A stretch of 64,000 nucleotides of DNA, taken from contig NC_092678.1 of assembly GCF_964355755.1 (NCBI RefSeq), forward strand, positions 12,930,922 to 12,994,921, in the 5' to 3' direction. Under the pieces are notes generated by a model, which had not been told where the DNA came from, ran no database searches, and saw nothing but the letters and a program-made list of their open reading frames with translations. Made by a program: the position numbers and the translations under genes. Origin of the DNA: Antedon mediterranea. Its lineage: Eukaryota; Echinodermata; Crinoidea; Comatulida; Antedonidae. Positions 45,106 to 57,600 of this stretch are shown here, piece by piece (position 1 is the first letter of the stretch; every line of letters begins with the position of its first letter).

Positions 45106-45464
45106 TGCTTTGACCAAACTTAAATATTACGTAGTACTTAAAATAAAATATTCTTTTTAGTGTATTTCCACATGGATATACTGACAACGCATTCACAAGC
45201 ATTTGAAATGAGCTAGCACTTTTGATTTGTCAAATTAATTTCGTTGTGCGTAAGTCTTTGCATTGCGCACCAACCATAATAACATTCTTAACCTGTCGTA
45301 AGCTTCATACACACTTGAATGGAACGAAGGTCTGCGTCATTTGATTGAATAATGGAAACATTAAACAAAGAATTGACAGGACTTTGTCCGTAAAAATAAA
45401 CAAAATGTAGCTGTATACGGGAACTATGATTTTAGTGATAATTAAGGTAATAATAATAACTCAC
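45106..45464. other. Region between satellite and last found gene-2 exon
   Basis: No coding exon could be joined to exon o here; the 3' end of gene 2 may lie here or further left. Confidence 0.4.
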
Positions 45465-45665
45465 ATAGCCAGTTACCCTCATTAGATCCTGCGGTCTTGA
45501 AGTCTGGCAACTCTTTTGATGAGTCCCACTTGTCCTTACTGACAAACTGCCATGTTGCTCCATTATCTTTACTGCGCATGTAACTGCGCATATCCTTGTG
45601 AATTCCATAGATATGCCCTTTGGATTGGTCCGAAGCAATAACGTTGTGGAGGTACATTGGCAGTG
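45465..45665 (-). CDS. Gene 2 exon o: Asp-box exon
   Basis: Phase 1 to 1 with donor TAT|gtgagt. Contains HNVIASDQSKGHIYGIHKDM and SKDNGATWQFVSKDKW; SKDNGATW is an exact Asp-box, found on beta-propeller loops (sialidase/BNR, sortilin). If the donor is not used the frame ends eight codons later with TAA, so this could be the C-terminus. Confidence 0.7.
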
Positions 45666-48600
45666 CTATTGACGAAAAATGTGAATTATGTGTATTTAGG
45701 TTCACGGAGAATGATTTAAACGCAATTTATCAAATTCATTTCACTATTCACCATCAGAACTAAAGTTGCCGATTAAACAAAATGGATATGATTTAAGGCG
45801 CTTCTGCTTTAAACCCTCTGCTACTTGATTCGACATAGGGTAGTGGTTTGTGGCAGCTGAAAGTGTTTAAGTTTGTAGAAGTCCATGGGTCAGTGCTATC
45901 ATTGGAGTAAAGATACAAAAAATAATAAATCATTAAACTCACCTTTCCATCTCCCATTTGGTGGATCATCTTGTACATAACAGGACGGAACAAACTTCTG
46001 GGATAGACGTCCATATGAAGGATTACAAGCAAAAATGATGTAATTAGCTGGATCGTTCAATTTCTTAGTTATTACAAAACCCCGATCATAATAATCTGTC
46101 AACATAAAAGCAACACAAATAAAATGCAATGTGGGCAATGTACGAGTTATTCGTTTGTTCTTGAAATTAATCTAAATATTAATACAGCGTGCTATAAATC
46201 GCAGTTATAACTGAGTTGCATGGTATTTAAAAAAAAATAATGTTCACACAGCATTGTATAAAAGAGCATTAAAACAAATTGATAACATTGTATATTAAAG
46301 CTGTTTGTATTAGTGGTGAGTGAGTATGGCATTTCTAAAGATCGCACTTGCAGACGTCTACACTAAATACCCAGACTTGGAACGTGGTGTTTTGGATGTT
46401 ATCAATTATGGCCTACGTAAAAGAAGGTTTTTTCTTCAAAATATTAAAATCATTTTGTTTACTAAGCATTGTTAAGAAAGTACCTGGAACTGGACAGTTA
46501 CTAGAATCTCTGACACACACAGTGTGCTTTCCGTCTTCACATTTATGGGCACCAGCTACACAACAATCACACTGGTTAGATCCCAAGTCGTAATGGCAGA
46601 CGCATGTCTGAGTATTAGCCCACTTGCTGTACCTCATCACAGTTTCTTTAGCATAGTTTTGTACACGTATCTCTGACGAATAATTATGTACTCTCTTTTA
46701 TTTTGTGTTTAGAGTTCAATTTGGTTCCATTTTATTCGACTACAATATTTTAAAAACGTGGTGCTGGTTTGTAGGCTTAAAAACTGTTTTACTAAACATT
46801 GAATTGATTAAACTAAGAATACTCAAATAAATCAATGGATCAATTTTGTTTATATAAAATCTTGATTTACTTTGAAACGACCAAATTTGGCGCTTCTCCA
46901 ATTCGTTCAAATACAGTAGCTATGTATTCTTTATACTACCTTGAGGCATAGAATATTCACAAATGGCTGGTAAGATAGCGGTACACTCCATAATGTCCCA
47001 GTCTCCAAGATCAGTACTGACGTCGTCTGTTGCGTCATAGATCTCTATATAAGCCGCAGTTCCACAGTCTTTATTCGAGCTTGTCCCGGGTCTGTTAGGT
47101 AGCCATTTTGTATATGACGCTGATGAACCGTCTGTCCACTTGAACTCATCACCCTGTGTGAAAGTTCATGGTATACACTAAAATTGTTTTTTAAATTGTT
47201 AAAATAATTGTTGAATAAACCCACCGATAATAATGAGAAATTTCAGAACACCGTTAACGTAGTAAATGACGAAAATAATGTTTAATTTGTCGACGAACAT
47301 GATAGGACACTAGCCCAATTGCAATCTGATACATTTACACATCCAACTAAAGTAGAACCCCTTAACTTGCAACCTTACATTGACTGTGTAGAGAATAACA
47401 TGGGATTAGCAGCCCCATTCCAAATGAAAGAAGAACAAAGTAAGGAACAAACTAATCTAATCATGACAGCACCTAATGATTCTAATATGACAATAAACCG
47501 AGGTAGATTTAAAGCAGGACATTTCCAAGTTTTAGTTTCGTATTCTAAACTGACATTAGCCAAACGTAACACCGATAATACAAAACACGAACCTAATGTT
47601 CGCAAATTTTGGTGGAATATTGACGACAGATATAACGATACAGATAAATTGATTAAAGAGATTATTAATAATAAACAGATACCGATAAGTGGATCGCCAA
47701 AACGATTCATAAAACGTTTGTATAATGCAAACAGTTACTGAATTAATTTTTTTGCAAGATTTTTTTTTAAAATTACGACATTTGCTAAATTAATGATAGC
47801 ATAGTCTACGTATTTGATTAGATGTGTTTAGTAATGATGTGATTTTAGTTAAAAGAGAATTGAATTTATGTTTAAGTATTGATTTTGTAACGAGTTTTTT
47901 GATAAAGATTAATTTTGAATTTTGTCGACCGATCGAAATCGTAATTACTTGTGAATAAAAATGCTTAAATCGATAAAGTTGTGACGATAACAATATATTG
48001 TGAATAAGTTTGTGTTTTATATTTTGAGTCAATTATTGATTTTAGGCTAATCAGCGACAGTTTTCTTGAGTTTTATGTTTTGATTTGATTGATTTATGTT
48101 TGAAGGCCATTAGAACGCGATGAGTTGTCGCACGATCGGAGGTATGTTCAATGTAACATATTATTCTATACGTTTTGTATTTTTATTTTTAACCGATTTT
48201 TGTTTGATTTACGCGAATCCCGTTATTATAGATTAGAGTGCATAATTAACAAGATAATTAACGACTTCGTGACCGATGTTCTTTAGTGAAACCCCACCGT
48301 TGTGATGTCTTTATTTCGGTAATCCGAGTGTAGCATGCCTCCAAAGCAACGGACCCACAATTACGTCGATCTTGAACAACACTTTCGTTTTTTATACATT
48401 TTTTTCCAATTTTGTTTTATGAATTCCTGAATTTTATACAAAATTCACTTTTTAATTTTAATTTTTTTTTAAGAGAGAGAAGAGAGAGAGTTAAAATGAT
48501 AAGGTTACACTTCAGAGTCAATGGTTTTGGCTAACTCAATTTTGCTTATATGTATAATAATGTTTTTTTTCTTTTATATAACTTTAATTTTGCATGCCAC

Positions 48601-51600
48601 TAATATAACCATTTTTATATTTTAAATAGATTATGAAAAAGAAGGAGACAGAGGGATGTAATGCAATGATATACTTTTATAATTAAGAAATCAACCTTTG
48701 TATTAGAATTCAACTAAGTTCACGAACTTGGCCCAGAAAGACCAGAGGAGAAATTATCCAGATGTTTTAATGTCCATTTAGTTCATAATTAAATCCCAAA
48801 AGTAAACAGTTTATTTGACCTCTCTAACCATTCCCATCGTAAAACAATTAGATATTGACAGTTTTTAGCAAAGATTCAACAGGGCCATTTCATCATTGTA
48901 ACCTCCCCAGATAAGATCAATCATTCCCACTTAAACACCCCTGGATCAACTTAGGACCAATCATTAGCTCCAGAAATGATGTAATGACATATGCTAATGA
49001 ATCGAAGCCAATATACCCCCAAGTTTCCGAAGAGCCCAGACACACCTCACAGCCACTTCTACAGAAGCAGACCTACACGCCTCACACCTCACCGACAGCA
49101 TCACCGTATCCTCTGTTCCTGTTTCTATATTGTATTGTATTGAGTATATAACGTATTATTGAATAAACAATATATGTGTTACTACATTCAAGCGAGTAGA
49201 GTCTTCATTACAAGTCAGAAACCTCATAACACCATATTACACTAGTAGTATGAAACGTGTAATAATTTCTACTTAAATTCACGTCATTCGATTAGCCACG
49301 ATATATCTTCAACAATACTTCTTTTATTACATCGTTTTGTTCATGGTATCGTTTTTAAACAATTATTATCCTTTAAAAGTAATAAATATAAAAATATAAT
49401 AATATAATATAATACTTACTCCAACGTCTTTCAAACCAATCCAATATCTGTAAGGAGATTGTATAGAAACAAGGCCCCGAAGAAATTGTTGTTCAAAAGC
49501 ATCTTTGATCGTGACTAATTGAGCAGTGTCTGCTTCACAAGCCACTTTTGCTGCATCCCAAGTTTCTAGCGTGTCGTTGAACACTCGGTAACACGTTTTC
49601 TTGTAAGGTGTATAACCATGTCGACATACAGCTTAGATTTTAAAGTTAATAGTATAATAATTCATTTCGCAAAATGATCGATATTTTCTCTAAAAATGAC
49701 ATTATTACTATTTAACACCATGGGCAAATTCCAAGATTATAGCGTCAAATATTATGTTTCACATGTGACGACTTTTAGTGCGATTTGGTTTAACATTGCT
49801 AAAAGATAAACATATGGCGTGCCATAGGTATACGTGAGCTAGAATCAATGTTGTTGAGCTCGTAAAAAAATACATAACATAAACAGAAGACATAGGGCTA
49901 TGTTAGGACATTTGTGTCATGTATTCGTGATACTAGAAAAGATGTAGATGTAAAGTGTTAATTAATAAATGTTGATTTAACGTTGAAATAACATTGTCTT
50001 TCTAACAAAGGTTTTACGTTAATTTATCAATGTTGATCCAACGTTGAAATAACATTGTTTTTCTAACAAATGTTTTACGTTAATTTATAAATGTTGATTC
50101 AACGTTGAAATAATATTGTATTTTTAACTAGAAATTTACGTTAATTTATCAATGTTGATCCAACGTTAAAATAACATTGTCCTTCTAACTAGTAATTTAC
50201 GTTAATTTATCAATGTTGATTTAACGTTGAAATAACATTGTCTTTCTAACTAGTAATTTACGTTAATTTGTCAATGTTGATCCAACGTTGAAATAACATT
50301 GTATTTTTAACTAGAAATTTACGTTAATTTATCAATGTTGATCCAACGTTGAAATAACATTGTCTTTCTAACTAGTAATTTACGTTAATTTGTCAATGTT
50401 GATCCAACGTTGAAATAACATTGTATTTTTAACTAGAAATTTACGTTAATTTATCAATGTTGATCCAACGTTGAAATAACATAGTATTTTTAACTAGTAA
50501 TTTACGTTAATTTATCAATGTTGATCCAACGTTGAAATAACATTGTATTTTTAACTAGTAATTTACGTTAATTTATCAATGTTGATCCAACGTTGAAATA
50601 ACATTGTATTTTTAACTAGTAATTTACGTTAATTTATTAATGTTGATCCAACGTTGAAATAACATTGTATTTTTAACTAGAAATTTACGTTAATTTATTA
50701 ATGTTGATCCAACGTTGAAATAACATTGTCTTTCTAACTAGTAATTTAAGTTAATTTATCAATGTTGATCCAGCGTTGAAATAACATTGTATTTTTAACT
50801 AGTAATTTACGTTAATTTATCAATGTTGATACAACGTTGAAATAACATTGTCTTTATATCTAGAAATTTACGTTAATTTATCAATGTTGATCCAACGTTG
50901 AAATAACATTGTATTTTTAACAAGAAATTTACGTTAATTTATCAATGTTGATCCAACGTTAAAATAACATTGTCCTTCTAACTAGTAATTTACGTTAATT
51001 TATCAATGTTGATTTAACGTTGAAATAACATTGTCTTTCTAACTAGTAATTTACGTTAATTTGTCAATGTTGATCCAACGTTGAAATAACATTGTATTTT
51101 TAACTAGAAATTTTTTTCAAACAATTATTATTTTTGTTTTTCAATGTTATTCCAACGTTATTTTAACGTTGAAATCCAGTTGTCATTTTCAAATGACATG
51201 TTTTCAACGTTGAAAAACTCTTGAAATTATGTTGTTTTTTCAAACAATTATTATTTTTGTTTTTCAATGTTAATTAAACGTTAAATTAAAGATAAATTCT
51301 ATTTAATAATTTGGTTAAAATGACATGTTTTTAACGTTTAATATTAAATAATATGTGTTTAAGTGCGTTGCCATTGATGTTTCAACGTTACATTAACATT
51401 AGATTTCAGTTGGCGGTTTATTTTATCATCCTTTATTGTAAAACAAATGATTATTGGTTATTTAGGAATTTTAGATTGACAAATATTATTGTCTCTGTAT
51501 AATACAAAAATGTTCTAGAAGTTGTGTTGAAAATTGAATGATCATTCATGCAAGATCAAATTTCATAAGATACGAGCTTGTCATTGGTTAGTTTCGTTTT

Positions 51601-54600
51601 GATAAAATTTTGAAACTGGTGTCAGTAATTTCAGTTACTTCGACGTAGGCTAGGCGCGCCTACAGTAGTAGTGGTGTGTAGAAAAAAAAAGGCTCATCAT
51701 TGAAATTGTCAAATAAGTATGTTTTCAGGTAGGAAAACAATCTTTTTTATTTGTAATCTACTAATTTATAAGCTTAGAGCTTGACTATTTTACCCTGATC
51801 AATAGCTAGCCTCTAGTCTACTGTAGTAATGCATAGCTCTTGGGCGGATCCAGAGGGGGGGGGGGGGACCACGGGGTCCGGACCCATCCTAAATTTTAAG
51901 GGTGCCCTTTTTTTAGAGGTTCAATATTTTATTCGTGTGACATATTTGTGTGTACAGAGTAGGCTACACTAACCCCAAAAATAAAAACAGAAATTTATCA
52001 CAATGAGCGCGATGTTAAGTTACGGCGGCCGATCAAAGAGCATCGTGAGAGGTGGTGACGCGTGATGATCTCTACTTAAACTTCTAAAAATAGATCGTTT
52101 CACATACTACAGAGGGCGCATGTAAACTTTTTACGATTCAACTCCGCGTACGTTACCATGCGCGATATGTCATTGACGCGATTATTTGTCCATTGGTAAA
52201 CACATTTTTATGTATTATTATTCTGAAAATAATTGAACTGTAAACATAATTCTTTTGAGTATTTGTTTATTTACATATCATTCCATCAGATCAACTATTT
52301 TTTATTTCCATTACATCCAACCAAACATGTAAAAAATGTAGTTAAAATATCGTACTATCTAGCGCGTACGACCATACGCGGTAGATTGTTTACTCAAAAA
52401 TCATCGAACGGTCCTTACACTATTCAACCTCTCATGACCTGGGATTTGTTTGTCTTCCTACGCCAAGATAATATAGCTCTACAAGCCATGTGCTTTTTTC
52501 TCTGAGAAATATTTATTATAAGTGGCAAAAAAATGTTTTTTTCTCGATATGAAGCCTTTATTATTCAAATCTTTTAAAGAAAAATCACACATACCATAAA
52601 GAAGGTTCATTTATTTCATTTTTGAAACAATATTTGTGAAAATTACGTGAGGCTCAACTACAAAACCACCATTTTGTGATATGATGTCATCGTAAGCCAA
52701 TCAAAGCTGAGCTTGCCCGCGATCGGCAGAGCTCACGGTTGAATGATTTTGGATTCTGGCTATTTGATTGGTGGACGCGAATCACCCACAGCGCGGAATG
52801 TTTTCTCTCGCGTGTGCCAAGAAGTCACGTGATCTCTCTGTACTGAACGGTAACTACACAAATTTAGAGCAATGAATTTGTACGAATTCCGTTAAATAAA
52901 CAACTCTATATATTTTATAAACATTTAGGCCCTAATAACATATTTTATTGATATTTCCAATGTTGATATATAAAAGAAATTACTATAAAACGTAATTATA
53001 TGTAATTATTTTAGCGAAAAATGGCGCAATTTGTTAACGTTCGTGGCTAAAAACGATCATTTTCGGCAATTTTTTAGACCGTATATTTCGAAAACTACAA
53101 GTCAGATTTTCGTAATTCTTTCTTTATTGGAATATTGAAACAAAATACCAACAGATAATGTTTAAATTGGTTGAAAATAACAACTTTTAATTTTGCATCG
53201 TTATCCCTGCTAATAAAGTGTCATTTCCGGCGAACTAGAAAGGTGCCATTTATCATGGATTTTGCGTGCGAGAGTGCCATTTCCGGCCATCTAAGTGTGT
53301 CCTGTGACAAAATTCGCTTCGCCACAACCCCCACCATGGGGGGGCTGTGGCTCAAATACTCAATACCTGATGTGCCCTTTTTATCGGCGGACCCCCCCTC
53401 TCAAAAATGTCTGGATCCCAGGGGCGCAGCCAGCAAAGAATTAAAGGGGGGGTCAACCAATATGTGAGTATTTTGCGAGCGAAGCGAGCAACCATGGGCT
53501 GGGGGCCAGGGGGCCGCCAAGGGCCCCCGGTTGGGGTCCAGGGGGCGAAGCCCCCTGGAAGCTTTGGCGGTCTAGGGCAATCTAGATCATTTGAATCGGT
53601 TTACGCACACACAAATATGACATGTTAACACTAAAAAACTGAAACAAAGAAAACAAAAAACAACTCTCATTTTCATTACAGAACATTTTTATATTCCAGG
53701 CTGCCACAGACAAACACTTTTTTTCTTGCTTGTTTGTTGATTTGTGTAGAGAGGCTGTTAACTCAGAGGAGGAATTATTTGAATTCCTCCCTTTTCACCA
53801 ATACAAAAGTTGCATGAAATGAACGTAGAGATGCAAAAGTTTGAAAAAAGAAATTAGAATGATAGCATGGAGGGAGTGATATTATTAAATGAGAACCGTA
53901 AGGTTAGAGTTCATACACTGTGGAAGTCCAAGAAGCTATCTTGGCTCCGTGTGTATGTGAGACGCTTATCATACCCAGTACATACAATATTTTGTTTAAA
54001 AATATACCTATTTTGTTCGAATGTATAGTATAGGTGATAGCTTATACATAATTGTAATAACTAACTTCTAAATTATTATCATACATTTTACGTTAGTTAC
54101 TATAAACGGCGCTCTTGACATCGCGTGATGCATCTTTAAACATAAGTTTGGAACATACATTCTTCTTGGCTTGGAGACAGAATTCGCGAATGACATTCTC
54201 TGTATTAATGTTCATGTTAAAGTGTATGTTCATGAGGCACAATCCCAAAAGCTGCTCATAAGACATGTGATTTCCCAAACAGGTTTTCGTTCTCCATAAA
54301 TCGAAAAACTCAGACGTTACGGGCATAGGCCTACGCGATTAGAAGAAGTGCACGCACATTCGGGAACACATTTGGATCCGCTAATTTTACACAGTCGCTT
54401 CCATCACTGAAGCTCGGCGGAATGAAGATGTTCGTGTCTTGGCAGATCATCGTACCAAATTCAAGTTCCTTGAAGACTTCTTCAACATTACACTTCACTA
54501 TAGACTCGGGTGCTACGCCAAATATTTTAAAGCATGGCCTGTTATCGGCAGAAAAACGGGTTTTTAACTCGGTTTGTAATCAAGAAGTTGATTTGGTAAT

Positions 54601-57600
54601 ACTGCTCGGCAGTAATCTTCCACAGTATCTCCAGGATGATTTGATCTGTATTGTTGTCTCATGTTTTTATTTATTTTTTCTAAAAAAAAGGGGGGGTCAG
54701 GACCCCCGTGACCCCCCCACTGGCTGCGCCCCTGGATCCGCCCCAGTTAAGCTAGGCTATACCTAGAGGCTAGGCCCTAGCCTAGGCCTAGGTAGGCTAG
54801 GCAGGCTGCCAAACTGATGAACTGAATTCACTCACTAGGCCTAGTGGAAGCATTTAGTATCATGCCTGTCAAGGGGAAACATTTGCCTTGCCAAAGATAA
54901 CTACAGTACTGTACTTATGGTTATAAAATGGTATGTATTAGGCCTTATTTAGTTCAATACTTTCTTTATTCGCCGTGGTTACGATTCCGGCACCGGAACT
55001 CAGCTTCCCACCGTTAGGGAATCCGACACGCTATTGCCCATACCCAGAGCGAAGTAATTATAGCTTGCACTAGTGCCACAGACCGCGCGCACCACATTAC
55101 CCGAGAGTCGGAGTGTTAACTAGGGATGTACTGTGTAGCCAAAGATATCTTTGCTGTGGCCTAGTTAGTCGTCGCGCGGGGGAGAGAGCGATGGATGAAA
55201 CTTGGCCTAGGCCATACATGAATTAATAATTACGCCACGCGTTAAAATAATTATTATGATATTGATAAGAATCAGCTTGCGTATTTCAAGAAATGTACGA
55301 AAATGAATAGCGTAGCGTTGCGACACTGACTTCTCCTGAACAGTTCTGGTGTTTTTTTCACATCCGCACGGCGGCTGCTTTCAACAATTAAATCAACTTG
55401 TATATGATTGCATGAGGCCTACAGTATAAATGCGTTATATGAAATCTTTTATTTTGTACTTGAAAAATCATAAAAATTAAAACTAGTCATGTAATTATAA
55501 TTCATAATTATATAAACTTTATATATGAATGAAGCAACGACTTTTTAAATTACGAAATAAATAGGCCCAATGGTCACATCTAGCTGGTAGGCCTACTAGT
55601 ATTAGTAGGCATGTAGGCCGGCTAGTTCGCTGTGGCGCAGCTATTAAAATGATCCATCGCTGTAAAGCTTGGTTCCCACTAGAACGTAACGCAAGGACGT
55701 AAACGCAACGCAAGCGTTTTAACCAATGACAAGCGAAGTTATAGACAGTTAGCAATCACAAGCGAATAAGCCATCGCTTGTGATTGGTCAATTCACTTGC
55801 GTTGCGTTACGTCCTTGTGTTGCGTCGTGTCGCTAGTGGGAACCACGCTTTAGTCTGTTGTAGACAAAAATAGAGTCGCCGATTACCTCGCTCTTGGAAT
55901 GCGCAATAGCGTGTCGGATTCCCTAACGCTCGGCAGTTGAGTTCCGGTGCCGGAATCCAAACCACGGCGTAAATATTAATACAGTGTTGCAATATTATTT
56001 ACATAAATTGAATTGATTGCATATTTTACGTGTAAGTGTGAAATGATGTTCTGAATTGAATTTTTGTTTATGTACAGTATGATTTTTGAACAATGTGTTA
56101 AAGATATATAATAGAACTGAACAATTTAAAAAAAAAAATGTTTTGTTGAATATGCCGTCACTATATAGTTGTTCACTTTGACCAAAAATTAGATTAAAAA
56201 AAATGCATTTGTAACTGAAAAGGGGGACAATTTAAACAAACAATTGGTTTTTGGTTAAATATACTGTTTATTTTGTATTTTTGTTAAGTGAAATCTTTAT
56301 TGTTTTTGTTTATTTTCTACGGCAAGTGAATATCTAAATTGTTAAAATTGCAAAATGGCAAGGTATTCAAAGTATGATTGTATTAATCTTCATTGTTCAT
56401 GTTTTTTGGGGACAATAAATATTTCAATTAATTTTTTACTGTATTATTTTTTTTTTAAACTACAGTAACTTGATTGAATTTGTTTCAGGTTTGGAAAAAT
56501 AATATTGTCACACTTTTGGAAAGCAAGGACAATGTCAACACTGGAATCGAGGCAACTGTTTATTGACTAATCAGAACAATGCAATTACAGTATAGTGTGT
56601 GATCCACAAATTTCGATAGGTAACGCTAAATTTTGTCGTTGTAAACGACAAAAATGGAACAATAGCGTCGATGTGAAAACTAAAAAATGTTATCAAATCT
56701 ACGTTTCGCGGTACATCTGAGATAGATAAGGTAGGTATCCAAGGCGGAGATTTGTACCGAAGTTTTTGCATTGTGCTCGCCTATGTCAGAATTAACCATA
56801 ATTTATATATAGATTCCAGAAGAAGTATACTATTAATAAAAACTGTAATCCAAAAGAGTAATAAGTATAAGGAATGATCTGGAAGGTTATGAACATATTG
56901 TATATAAATGGAAGTATGACATTTGTAATAGAGGGAGAAGAAGGATTTTTGATTAAAGCATTTATTTTGAAGAAGGTTGGATATTAGATTGTAAAAGTTA
57001 TTGTGAAGCCGTTGTTTAAAGTATTTACTGGATTGTTGAAAGTTGAAGTTGATTGAAATTAATTTTTAGTTATTTTACAACTTTGAGGATTTTGTTTATA
57101 TACTTTTATGTCACAAGGGACTTCCTAAAGTATTTTCAACCGCTCGAAAACATACGTAAAATGAGTTCGTGACAAAGCATAGGAGAAATATTACCAATCT
57201 TTGGATGAGTTTATAGCAAATATAACATTTACGCTTATTCATTTAGAACGATTTTGCTTTAGGTTCTGAAATGTAACGCTTACCTCCACATCCAATATCT
57301 GGTCTGTCCGAATACTCAAACTGAAAAAGATTGGTAGAACCTAGAACTTTTGAGCTAACCGTTGAGTGCCACAACAAATCAGCCACCCCGACAAAACGTC
57401 GAGTGCCAGGAGCACTTTTACCATTTTTGTCGATTCCCAAGCGTACACGGAAAGTTGGCTTTGCGGCAATCTGAATGGTTCCAAGCTGTAAAATAAATAA
57501 AGCCTTAATACATTTTCTATCGCCCTAGTTAGTATTTTCTTCCTTTTGGAAAACTGAAAATGAAAAAAAAAAACACCCACGCCAATCGTGTTGAAATAAA

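Larger units (their letters stand above)
51839..54746. mobile_element. Outer DNA transposon with GGGCGGATCCAG ends
   Basis: Ends CTTGGGCGGATCCAG (left) and CTGGGGCGGATCCAG (right, inverted), followed inside by G-rich runs. A hAT-like element (53419-54734) inserted 12 bp from its right end. No transposase frame and no clear target duplication. Confidence 0.7.

Noticed and set aside
44317-45160. 268- and 204-codon frames
   Set aside because: Same satellite plus transposon edge; no gene signal.
49958-51115. CRISPR-like repeat-spacer array
   Set aside because: Units are contiguous with no unique spacers, in eukaryotic DNA; it is a minisatellite.
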